Assembly: GCF_947507565.1 (NCBI RefSeq)
Contig: NC_089193.1
Coordinates: forward strand, 1,794,325-1,858,324
Source: Oscarella lobularis
Lineage: Eukaryota > Porifera > Homoscleromorpha > Homosclerophorida > Oscarellidae
DNA length: 64,000 bases
Direction: 5' to 3'
In this document: positions 54,235-64,000 of the stretch, piece after piece
How the letters are laid out: each line of letters begins with the position of its first letter
Position numbering within the stretch: the first letter of the stretch is position 1
Notes under the pieces: generated by a model
What the model was told of the DNA's origin: nothing
Databases searched by the model: none
The model's input: only the letters and a program-made list of their open reading frames with translations
Made by a program: the position numbers and the translations under genes

Positions 54235-57200
54235 CTACCTTGGTTCTTCCCGCAGCGAGACTTCACTCAGGGCATCGTCATCAAGATGATGAAAATTCGT
54301 GAGCGGATTTACCAGAGCAGGGATTTGCTCAAAATTATACGCTTGTCTCTATAAAAAAGAGTTCGCTATTGGAAGAACACTTCTTTCCAGCCTATATACG
54401 TACCTGATACGTCTTGAAACTGCGCACCTGTGAATAAATAAGACGGCATTTGGAAAAATTGATAAGCCCTTCAGAAGTGAAATTCTTGTTCCCGTGATCA
54501 ATCATGGTCAAATCAGCCATGAAAATTCCCCTGCAGAAAAAAATCATTAGGCCCTTTTAATTCAAATTGCGGTGATTCTACGTACAGATAGGGTATGCAG
54601 GGAGGGTCAACGTGGCCCAAATCGTAGCGCAACCGCTTGAAATTATCAACTGGATTAATGAAGGTCTTCATATCAGCCAGTTTCTACGTAAAAGATTATG
54701 ACTTCTTATAGGAAACGGAGGCGCATGCATACCTTCGTCATTTTCTTGTCCATTTTTTCAAGTTTTGCCTTTGTGCGCTTCAGCCGATCAATAGCGGAAT
54801 GATAGAGACCTCCAATGACGGCAACCATTGTGTTAAAATTGTGAATCTTGTACAAATAGTGCGCCAATTCGATGAAAAGAATCATACGTCGCGCACGATC
54901 TTTAGGCGTCTGCACACAAAAAAAACGGTGACTACGCTATGAAAAGGAATAAAGATTTCTTACGTTTTGAGACAGTATGGCTGTTGCCACCCATTTCGTT
55001 ATGCAGTTCACTCGGTCGATAACTTTCAAAACGTTCTGGGCTTTGTGCTTGTACTTGGGCCGACACCACGCCTGATTGAGCAGCTCAGACGGCTAAAAAA
55101 TAAGTTAAATTAAAAATCAAAATTATAAAATAGTCTTTACCTTTATTGCCGCGAATAATTTAAAATCGATGAGAGTGATTTGCCGCGCGATTTCTTCCGC
55201 GTGGAAGTCGAACAGACTCATGACGTTTCCGACGTGCGTTGGGAGGCGAAGTCGCGGCTTCGGCTTGAGGGACCACACGCCGCGCAGCGCGTTTTCCTCA
55301 TCCTGAATAGCGACGAGATTCCGTCTCAATCGACAGCACAACTTGGGCCAATCGTTGTACAGAATCGACGAAGTGAAATTCAATAAACGCGTTTGCAAAT
55401 TCACATTTCCTTCGTTGCAAAAAATAAATAAATTAAAAATTGAGAATTTTTGAAGTGTCTCACCTTTGAAATCGTCGCCGTGTTCCACCCAGAGACGAAG
55501 TGCGTTGATGACGCGCGCCTGTATCGACGTTCTCATGTTGCCAAAGTCGCTGTACGACATGTCAGCCGGTCGAACGATGTGATAGCGTTGAATCAGCTTG
55601 GCGAGCAGATTCTCCGGCGTCGTGAACGTCTGATACGACAGCAGAAACGTGTGCACGAAATCCAAGTCTAAAAAAAAACAAAAAATAATAATAAAATAGA
55701 TTTAAAAATGTATGATGGCATACCGTGATGATCGGAGTGGGTGAGCTGTTGGATGAGTTTATTGAACGTTGCTGACGCCACCTGCAAGATTTCAGAGCTC
55801 CTAATCTTATTCGTCTCGTTTTTTGACTTATTTTACCGTGTGGGTAGGCGATCCATCGGGGCCTCGGCTCGTACTGAACTGAATATTCGTTCGACAGTCT
55901 GAACCTTCATCCCAAAAGTTTTCACCGTCATCTTTTTAATTAAAAACAAGCTAGAACCTAATTTCTCAAATAATAAAATTTACGCACCGTGCTCCATGAA
56001 CGATCGTCTAAAGGGACAGTTTCTCCGAAGGCCTCTGCTAGGACTCTAAAACAAGAATCATAAATATAATATTCCAGATAATTTTCTATTGTCGTTGCAC
56101 CTTCGCTTCCATCGCGAATCTTTTCTCAGTGGTCGGACTTGGAGTGCTCGCAATGAAGTCGTCGTCCCTAAGCACTTCCATGTTGCTCATTCGCTCCTTT
56201 TGCCGGCTCACAAGCCTCTGTCTTCGCTTGTGAACGACAATCACTTTCAACGTCGTTTCTTCCGTAACGCCCTGTTGGAGCAAATTCGTCGAAACGTCAA
56301 TCATTCCAAGTCCTGAGTAAGAGAAGAAGGTAACAAACGCGTTTATATAATTAGTGCGGATTTTTTTCACCGTCTGCTTGAATGGTGCAGTTGTCTGGGA
56401 AACGGATGCCGTAGCGACGGCACAGCGACTCGCGTATAAGCCAGCCAGGCTGACTCAAATCAAGCGATAGTTTTTCCAATCTAAATTATTATTAATTCGT
56501 CTTTATAAATTCGCTATGATGATGATATCACTAACGTTTCATTGGGATCGTGGTTCAGGCATGTTGCGATCTTAACGGGGGTCATTCGAACGACAAACGA
56601 TGTCTATTGAATAAAAACGTAGTCTTCTAAGTGAGAGAGAACCCGTTTTAAACTTACACTCTGCGTTTTATCAACGGAGATGCACTGCCAGAGAAATTCA
56701 TCCGGTAGAAGTCTCTTCCCATTGTAGTGATACAACCCGTAAAGGCAGGCCGGATAGTCAAGACAACTAACGCAGAACAAAGGGGTTAGGACTATCTCGA
56801 GGTATTTTGGTCTATCTACTGTGAGACGGAAGGAGATGAGTCTCACTCCTTATCTTAAGCTATTGTGTCTACTTACTTCATTTCCTTTACGCTTGATATG
56901 ATGTTTTGTATGGTAGCGGATTCAGCCACGTCGAGCTGAATGATTTTGAAGGCGGTAGAGACTTTGGAACTGTCCTCCGAAGTGATGGACTGGCTTCGCC
57001 ACGAGCGACCAGCCGCCATAGGAAAAACGCACAATTCAAACGAAAACGTCTTATACTTCTCTCGAAACTCGAGAAAATCCTAATAGAGATTAGATATAGA
57101 TTTTTTTATCGAGCTATTCGTCGCGTAGCGAACCTTTTCGACGAGTTTATAACTGGAGAGAAACTTGTAGTCCTCCAGCCACAGTCCCCCGCCACTGCCG

Positions 57201-59242
57201 CGAAGAAACAGCGCGTAGTTGCGCCACTGAGACGACGTCGGATCGGGAAGACGCCTCAGGACAGTACTACAAGAATAATCCAGCTTCCTTATCTGGGGAG
57301 ACGGCGTCACTGACCTCACTAAGTCGCCCACGGTTTGGTCGAGGGTCACGCGGATTTTCCTTGAGCTCTGCAAGGCGGGGATGGAAACGTTGAGCGTCAC
57401 AGGCGCCAGACGACCCCCGACAAGCTGTTCAAAGGGCAAAGAAAAATAAGCCATTTGATTAATCAATAAAGAACGGCGGCGAGACGACGGAGAACCCACC
57501 TTGCATTCCAGCATGTCCTAAGACGAGAAATCGATACGTTTACATATAAGATTAAAGGGTCGAGTAGCCGCGCGTGGCTCACCTGTGGGAGAATCTCGTA
57601 CGTTATCACGCTGTCTGTGACTTTCATTCTAAGGAAAATCGATTAAGGAGAGGTCCACGGATCGATCGATCGATTTACCTCGTGTTGAGTCGGGTGTGAT
57701 AGAGAGCGAATTCGCCCTGACGCGTGTCCATTTCGTGTTCGTGGAGAGCGAGGACTTCGTCGAGAACGGATTCGGTTCGCGTGAACTGGTCATATTCGAT
57801 TGTGACGAGAGATTCGACTTGGGGTAGGGCGACGCGAGCGTAGCGAAACTCGGGAAAAGGGGACTTCAACTCGAGGAACCCCTTAGGGGGGAGAGAGAGA
57901 AGATAGAGACTCTTATCACTTCGAATCTATGTATGTATGTACCTCATCTGGAACTTTTTGCTCGTAGAGTGATTTCCCATTTTCCAGCCACTGCCACGTT
58001 TCCGTGTCCTAATCAAGGCACAATTACATACGTAGAGACGACCAGATGCATTAAAATTCCAACGCACTTCGTCGAACAAGCACATCTTCAGGCAGCTAAG
58101 ATCCGGTTCCGAAACGACGACGTAATCAGAACACCGCTATATAAAAAAAAGAAAAAATTCCGGAAACTGGTCCTTTGCCACTCAAAACTATCGATTACCT
58201 TCAATATCATATCAATGACGTCACTGACGAGCGTATAAGGAGAAAAGTGTCCCTTCACGCGACGACCGCGCCCACGCGCCCCTTGGCACACGGTCGCCGG
58301 CAAAGTGACGGTAATAGCGATTTCGTCGCGAATAACGAAATGACGTTCGTGCCACTGGACGGTGGTCTGACCGCCGCTACTCGTCGAACCGAGAAGCCGT
58401 TTGAAGGAGAATCGACGCGAAAGGCGTCGCGGCGTCGACGACGTCGAATCCGACGACGAATCGACGTCTTCCGACGACGGAGACGACACGGACGTATCGT
58501 ACGGCGCCGTAAAAACGTCGTCGACGGGTTCCGTCGTTTCGGCGGCGACGACGTCGCAGATCGATCCGCTGCCGCTCGATAAGGATCTCATCATCATCAT
58601 CGTCGAACCGCCTGGCGCCGATTTCATCTTGACGAGCGTCGGCTTCGTCGTCGGAGACGGCGTCATCTTCGTTACTTTCGCCTTTCGTATAATCGACTTT
58701 CGACGAGGCGGAACGGGCGACGTTGACGCCGCCGCAAACGGCCCTTCGCCGTCGAACCAGCTCGGAGTTCGCGGAAGAGACGACGATGGATAAGAATCGA
58801 CCACGCCTACGCGATTCATCGTATCCTCGTCGAAACGTCGACAACCGTCGACGAAATCGTCGATGTCCGTTGCGCTGATCGTCGACGATTGGCTGAGTTG
58901 GCGTACGAGTTCGCGTTTGCGCACGTCCATGGCCGCGGCACGTGAGCCGAGGCGACCTGGAACGAAAGCGCCGAGAGGAGCGTCCGTTTCGCTGCTGCCC
59001 GTGCTATCGGCGAGACTGATGGTGCTGAATCGAAACGGCTTTCGAGTCGAGCCGCCCGGCGAGCTCGAACGCGAACCGTCGAGACGAGGGCTGGGAGCTA
59101 AGTCCGATATTCCGCTATCGCTTGCCGCGGTTACGCTCAGATTCGAGCTTGTTCGCTTGGGAGCGAGTCGTCGCGCTGGAGACGGCGAGGAGAGATCGTC
59201 GGCGGTGAGGGTGAGAGACGATGTCGACGTGTAATCCGTCAT
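54235..59242 (-). CDS. RasGEF with talin-head-like ubiquitin-fold domains
   Basis: Starts MTDYTSTSSLTLTADDLSSP and has a disordered Ser-rich region of about 300 residues with basic phospho-type motifs (PRRLSRRFSFKRLLG). Several ubiquitin-like domains resembling talin F0/F1 follow. One has YALFLRGSGGGLWLEDYKFL then DFLEFREKY (compare talin FGLFLSDDDPKKGIWLE... and TMEYRKK). An earlier one has WQWLENGKSLYEQKVPDE then GFLELKSPF. A further pair covers ACLYGLYHYNGKRLLPDEFL and LIRESLCRRYGIRFPDNCTI. The C-terminal half is a REM domain (FVHTFLLSYQTFTTPENLLA) and a CDC25 RasGEF domain (ARQITLIDFKLFAAIKPSEL, NTMVAVIGGLYHSAIDRLK, CIPYLGIFMADLTMIDHGN), with the stop at 54235. Catalytic landmarks are intact, so it is probably an active Ras/Rap exchange factor. 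Substrate and orthologue are not identified. Confidence 0.85.
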
Positions 59243-60196
59243 TGGCGAGTACGAGCGACGAGTGTGGTGTAACTGAGACTAGAGCACACAAACAATGGAT
59301 GTTGTTTGGGGGGCACGAGATGCTAATTGCATTATTTAATTATTTATGGGGTGTGCAATGACGTGTTGGTGAGGTCGCGACCGATGATGGGCTAGCGTCA
59401 TTTGTGCCGACGTTTCGTACTCTATGCGTTGGAGAGATTGCGTGGGCGCGAAACCGCGGTTCTAAAAGAGGGCACTTAGAATCGTTGCCGTTTCTAACAG
59501 TAACGAGACCAGGAAATTGAAAAAGGAGGCGAAAGAAGGATTTTCGTCGAAAGGGAAGCGAAAGAACGCGTGGGGAAAAGGGGGAGTGCACGAGTTCGAA
59601 GAAAGGGGGCACGATGACGCCGCATGTAGACTATAAGAACGGCTTCATGCAAAGGCTTCTATGCACAGTGCAGTTCCTGTTGCTGATTCACCACTACCTA
59701 GGGGCAGTGGCTAAGGGGCCCTCTAGATCCTTCTTACCTCGCGTCTCGATCTTAACTCCGTCATGGCTCGTGTCTGTCTAATTCGGGACGGCGACGCCTG
59801 TCGGTTTAGAGTGCGTGCGAAACACGGAACAGGATGCGGCGCGATCCCGCGTTTTTTCTCTCGTGCGCGAAGTATTCTGATTGCAAAGCAGCGCGGTTAG
59901 GTTTCGAAAGAAACGACAACACTTTTCGACTTCCGATTTGCCCCTATAGGGGAAGAGAACATTGTTTGGCTTAGAGAGAGGACGCTGCCCACTCCCACTC
60001 AATTTAAACAATCACGCCTACTCACCCACACTGCGGATGTCGAGTGCATTCGTGGTCGCTTGCTCGCGTGTAATTTATAGCTATGGTTACCGAGAGAACG
60101 CAAATTTCTGCGGCTACATGAATATGAATTAATTATTTATTCCATGCAAGATATCCGGGCTTTTGTTTATCATTTCCTTACATCCCGTACATCAAC
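59243..60196. promoter_or_regulatory. RasGEF/SH3YL1 intergenic region
   Basis: 954 bp between the divergent RasGEF and SH3YL1 genes. Short open frames on both strands show no family features. It contains the 5' non-coding exon of SH3YL1 (ending at 60197 with donor GTGAGT) and presumably the RasGEF promoter. No repeat or RNA gene seen. Confidence 0.45.
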
Positions 60197-61753
60197 AGTG
60201 AGTAGAGATGTGCAGTACGATTGCGTGGACTTTCTAGCCTCTATGTAGTGCCACTGAACAATCCCCTACCAAAGAGTCTCGCCGAAGAGTGCAAAAAAGC
60301 GGCTCGCATTCTAAACGACTTCACAATCCCATCTGCGTCAGCGGGACCAGACAGTCTCATACCGTCAAAAGTCATAGCCGGCGCTCAAGGTCTCGCAATA
60401 ATGACCGTCGTCAAAGCGGGATTCCTCATCTCAATTCGCGGGGGATCGGGACTCGTTGTGGCCAAAGCGGAAGGCCGTACGTAACGCGCTAGGTCTATAA
60501 AACACCGGAAAGGGGTGTGGTATTTATAGGTTGGTCTGCACCATCTGCTATAGGATTGGCAGGAATCGGTGGCGGCTTTGAAATTGGGGCCGAGGTCAAT
60601 AATAGATATTTATAAAAAATTAGATATTCAAATTGGGGATTATATAGGTTACGGACTTTGTCATTGTTCTCAATAGTCAATCGGCTGTCGATGCGTTTTC
60701 TAAGGGCGGTAATGTGACATTGGGTGGGAATTTGTCCGTGGCCGCGGGTCCCATTGGTCGAAACGCCGAGGCGGACGTCGCCGTTCGATCTCCCGCTGCC
60801 GTCTATACGTACAGCAAAACGCGCGGTCTTTTTGCTGGAATCTCATTGGAGGGCTCCGGACTTATCGAACGAAAGGACGCGAATCGAAAGTAAAAATTAT
60901 TTTTCCCCCCTATAACACGTATGTGTAACAATTTCTTTCTAAGACTCTACGGGGCTGAAATAAGAGCGAAGGAGATTCTATCTGGTTCCGTTCCCCCTCC
61001 GGACGAAGCGGCTCCTCTCTACAAAGCCCTCGAAAAACAGGCAGAGAGAGTTGCCTTGGAAGTGGAAATGAGCGGCGGAGGAGGAGTCACTCCTCCAACA
61101 AAACGTGCAGAAAGCAAGTCAGGTATATCTATGTCTAGTGTTTAATATATATTACACGCCCCAGTTTGACCTTTGTAGCTAGTGTAAGGGAAATATCGTA
61201 GGGGAAAACGGGGACTCTTGCTTTAGGAAAGGCCTTCTCTGTCATTTTCGCGCGCTCAAACTTCGTTTCACGCGCCCTTATCATTATAAAAATGTGCGCG
61301 CTAGCTTCCGTCCGGCTTTAATTCACGTACGCGGAAGATAGGCGACAGAACGCTTTCCCCCGATCCGTGGCCATGAGAAAGACGGGAATTCTGCGTTTTT
61401 TAGGCTCGAAACAGAAAACCAAAGTCGCGAGCTACGCCGAAACTCGACGTCAATACGCGGAAAAGGATAGTCGACGGTCTAGCCGTAAGAGCAGCTCTCC
61501 TCCGCGCAGCGGATCGTCCGCTTCGCGACGATCGTCGTCCAAAGATCCGACGAGCGCCGATTGGGACGCCGTTCTCTACGCGGAAGCCGTCTATCCATTT
61601 CGAGGCGAAATGGAGTGCGATTTGTCGTTCGAGAGAGGCGCTACGATCGAGGTTCTCACGCGAACCGCGGATCAGTTTGACTGGTGGGAAGGGAAATTGC
61701 GAAACGGGCGCGTTGGGATCTTTCCAGCGAACTACGTCAAGCTTCTAAGTTAA
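60197..61753 (+). CDS. SH3YL1: SH3YL1, SYLF-SH3 phosphoinositide-binding protein
   Basis: PI-binding SYLF domain plus C-terminal SH3, linked to membrane ruffling and endocytosis. The start codon appears to be assembled by splicing: A at 60197, intron 60198..60248 (GTGAGT...ATGTAG), TG at 60249, giving MPLNNPLPKSLAEECKKAAR (human MNNPIPSNLKSEAKKAAK). SYLF motifs include SKVIAGAQGLAIMTVVKAGF, WSAPSAIGLAGIGGGFEIGA, GGNLSVAAGPIGRNAEADVA and TRGLFAGISLEGSGLIERKD. A 281-nt intron (61123..61403, donor GTATAT, acceptor GTTTTTTAG) joins in frame to the SH3 exon (LYAEAVYPFRGEMECDLSFE, FDWWEGKLRNGRVGIFPANY, end VKLLS-stop). Without that junction the SYLF part would stop at 61145. A TATA-like box in this intron may drive an SH3-only form. 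Confidence 0.9.
61285..61292 (+). promoter_or_regulatory. TATA-like box inside the last SH3YL1 intron
   Basis: TATAAAAA about 80 bp upstream of an ATG (61367-61375, AMRKTGILRF) that is in frame with the SH3 exon. This would allow an SH3-only isoform with a basic N-terminus. Inference from position only. Confidence 0.35.
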
Positions 61754-62181
61754 GTGTACTGCAGTCATAGTCACAAGACTGGATTACATCGAAAAATTCC
61801 CCTGAAGGACTCAAACAAAGATGACGTTTTAGGTTATCAAGCTAATTTGGTCTTGTTCGTTTTGATTGGTCAAAATAAATGCGAATTTTGTATAGTTTAA
61901 CAATGAATTGAGCTGTGTATTAGCACAACTAGGACACTTTCTCTCAAGAACGGGGTTCACGTGAGCCGTTTGCGTGGGGAGAGAAGGGAGCACCACCACT
62001 GGCCAGAATTACGAAAATGAAGGAGACTGTTTCTTCACCAGTTTCGAGGCTACTGCGCACGTTCAAAATCAAAAAACAGCACGTAGGATATGTCTCTATT
62101 GGCAAAAAACACTGGACAAGGCTCGCGGAAATGCCAACGCCCAGGGACTTTGGCCTAGGGAATCCCTCTTGTCATAAATAG

Positions 62182-62189
62182 TATTTAAA
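62182..62189 (+). promoter_or_regulatory. TATA-like box of the secreted CCP gene
   Basis: TATTTAAA lies 47 bp upstream of the start codon at 62237, just after the gene-free stretch 61754-62180, in which I see nothing else. Confidence 0.5.
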
Positions 62190-62236
62190 CCCCGCGGGTT
62201 TCCATCCTGTCATAGCTAGCTTGACAGACTCGGAGA

Positions 62237-63065
62237 ATGCAGAAGCTTCTTGTTCTCTTCATGTTTCTTTCTATGACAATGGCACAGACTTGCAAGCTTC
62301 CTTCGTCGTATGAGAAACTCTACAAAAGAGCCTTCAACGACGAAGCACATGACAAAAAACAGAATCTCGTCTTTCTCTCATTCATGTGCAAAGAGGGCGA
62401 AATTCTGACGTCAACTGTCAGCGGCAAGATGACGAGAGTTCTCAATTCAACGTGCCACGACGGAAAATGGGAGCCCAACTTTTCAAACTACACCTGCAAG
62501 GGTACGAGAACGTGGAGAATAATCCTATTCCATAAATTATTGATTTTGGGAATACAGCAATACGATGTCCAAGGCCCAAGGACACATACTGCTACACGGC
62601 AAAGTGGACGCAAATGGAAACGTCGTTACGTGGTCCTGAAATCAACCATGAAGTTGTATTCGAGGCCAAGCGTGGGTACGAAATCAGCGAACCGAAAGCC
62701 ATCACGTGTGTCAAAGTCACCGACTCTAAAGCGAGACTCAACGGAAGTCGTCCCACTTGTAAAAGACTCTGTAAAAGTGAGTCTAATTCTATGTGAGGGG
62801 GTTTGTTTAGAAATTCTGTCTAGAGCCGAAGATTAAGAATGGATACGTCTTGTCTACAAATGACGAAGATTTTAGCTCAGACGAATTCCTATCGACTGGA
62901 GACTACAAAGTGCGCTGCAAGAGGGGTTACAGACTGAGAAAGGGATCAAATCGAAGCTTCTCCTGCACTGAGAACACTAAGAAACGTCGAATTCGGTTTG
63001 CGGGAGGAAAACGGCCCAAGTGCGTTGTGGACAAGGCGAAAAATCGCACCAAATTGCCCAACTGA
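62237..63065 (+). CDS. Small secreted protein with CCP/sushi-like modules
   Basis: Starts MQKLLVLFMFLSMTMAQTC, a clear signal peptide with cleavage expected near Ala-Gln. Three Cys-containing modules follow, one per exon: FMCKEGEILTSTVSGKM...TCHDGKWEPNFSNYTCK; then after a short intron IRCPRPKDTYCYTAKWTQ...GYEISEPKAITCVKV...RPTCKRLCK; then after a second intron KIKNGYVLSTNDEDFSSDEF...YKVRCKRGYRLRKGSNRSFS with CVVDKAKNRTKLPN-stop. The NGxV, GY and C-terminal W/P-x-C patterns are those of complement control protein (sushi) modules, although several tryptophans are replaced. The protein is very basic in the last module. Reading without splicing gives a wrong frame after 62502. Role unknown; extracellular binding or defence is possible. 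Confidence 0.75.
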
Positions 63066-63392
63066 ACATTGATGCATAAAATTTTCGATTCTACGTACTG
63101 TCATAAATATTCGCTGCTTTTTTTCTAATCTGGCCTTACGATATGTGTCCTCGTTTATGCAAAGAGTAAAGTGCAACTGATGATGATGATGATGATGAAT
63201 TGTCCTGGAAAATCTCCCCGAACATCAATGATGGTTCGGGGAGATTACCGAGGACGCGGGGAGGGCCCTTATGACTATCCCCGAGCCTACGCATTACGTT
63301 ACGCACCTTTTCGTCTCTCGAACGTCTTCGACAAAGCACTCAAACTCGCGTTTGAGGAATCTTTACATTTCGCAGTTCCCGTATAGAAAGAA
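63066..63392. other. Intergenic stretch with an ATG microsatellite
   Basis: Holds the 3' flank of the CCP gene, a (TGA)n run of about seven units at 63178-63198, and the PPP1R2 upstream region. No gene seen. Confidence 0.6.
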
Positions 63393-64000
63393 ATGGCGAC
63401 GTCCGATCCGACAAAACAGCCGAAAAAGGGAATTCTCAAGCAGCGCGGCACTGCCGAACAGTTGAGTTACTTTATAACGGCTCGAAAATCGCTCTATAAC
63501 GCCTCGAAGGTATCCGGGAGTGCGCTGGGACGAAATGAACATTCTAATGACGAATCATCCGGCGGACAAGGACTACGGACACATGAAAATCGACGAACCG
63601 AAGACGCCGTATCAGGCGTACGAAGATCCCGAAGGCAGTGGAGCGGGATCGGAAGCGGAGGCGAAATCGGACGACGAAGCGACGAAAGATCCACTCAATC
63701 TCGAGAATCTCGCTAGCGAGTAAGAAAAAACGGGGTTTTGAGGGATCGATTGTGACGATAGAGTGGGAATTAGGATTGAGAGAGCGAATAAAATGCCTAT
63801 ATGGAGTAAGAAATCGGAGGAGGAGGAGGAAGAGCAAGAGGAAGAGGAAGACGAAGAAGAAAAGAGTGGGTAGAAGATATATAGAAAAATTACTTGTTTT
63901 TATTTATTTTTACCTGGTACTGTAGAACGACGTCTCGAGTTCAAGAGCAAACGACGTCATCACTATGACGAATATCTCATGGTCCAAAAAGCAAAAGAAA
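63393..64000 (+). CDS. PPP1R2: PPP1R2 (protein phosphatase inhibitor-2), 5' part
   Basis: Inhibitor/chaperone of protein phosphatase 1. Starts MATSDPTKQPKKGILKQRG, carrying the KGILK PP1-contact motif. A 49-nt intron (donor GTTGAG, acceptor CTCGAAG) restores frame to VRWDEMNILMTNHPADKDYG and HMKIDEPKTPYQAYED, which match inhibitor-2 including the conserved DEP-x-TPY phospho-Thr site. An acidic Glu-rich exon (about 63812-63870) and a basic exon RRLEFKSKRRHHYDEYLMVQ follow, equivalent to the family KLHYNE helix that covers the PP1 active site. The gene runs off the right edge. Confidence 0.93.

Noticed and set aside
58377-58844. Asp/Arg-rich frames on both strands over the RasGEF N-terminus
   Set aside because: Shadows of the Ser-rich coding exon, where TCG/TCC/GAC-rich codons give open frames in all phases.

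Overview
This is a eukaryotic, almost certainly animal, nuclear window. Most protein-coding genes are cut by very short introns (about 45-60 nt, GT-AG). The encoded set is metazoan: CADPS/CAPS, GAREM, ARHGAP39, KIF3B, ZW10, PRR5, SH3YL1 and an NRF1/EWG-type factor. Several loci are single genes for families that vertebrates have as paralogues (SNX9/18/33, PRR5/PRR5L, GAREM1/2). Compact genes about 100 bp apart, moderate GC and tiny introns suggest an early-branching invertebrate. A sponge, for example a homoscleromorph such as Oscarella, is my guess, but no marker here proves it.

Layout. 1-7.9 kb: the 3' end of CWF19L1 (+) converges on JMJD6 (-). A PARP with three WWE domains (-) follows, divergent from an NRF1-like gene (+). 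7.9-11.9 kb: a gene-free block with a 59-bp satellite flanked by directly duplicated repeats. 11.9-27 kb: dense genes, namely CADPS (-), PRR5 (+), an SNX9/18/33 sorting nexin (-), a GAREM-like CABIT-SAM adaptor (-), MRI1 (+) and DNAJC25 (+). 27-39.3 kb: ZW10 (+), one intron of which is 9.1 kb long and filled by about 216 copies of a 41-bp satellite. 39.5-51 kb: KIF3B (+), an uncharacterised zinc-ribbon protein (+), a basic-tailed protein (+), an acidic unknown protein (-), a START-domain protein (-) and ARHGAP39 (+). ARHGAP39 contains a clear U12-type AT-AC intron. 51-54.2 kb: gene-poor, with several small repeat families. 54.2-64 kb: a RasGEF with talin-head-like ubiquitin folds (-), SH3YL1 (+), a secreted CCP-like protein (+) and the 5' part of PPP1R2 (+).

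The genes do not form a pathway. Themes are housekeeping enzymes (MRI1, CWF19L1, JMJD6, PARP), membrane and cytoskeleton signalling (SNX, GAREM, PRR5, ARHGAP39, RasGEF, SH3YL1) and vesicle, motor or kinetochore machinery (CADPS, KIF3B, ZW10). Neighbours commonly share short divergent promoters of roughly 100-360 bp. The most notable observations are the AT-AC intron, the satellite-packed ZW10 intron, the WWE x3-WGR-PARP and talin-F0-like RasGEF architectures, and introns at or inside start codons (KIF3B, SH3YL1). Exon boundaries were worked out by hand from reading frame, splice motifs and remembered family conservation. No alignment or expression data were available.
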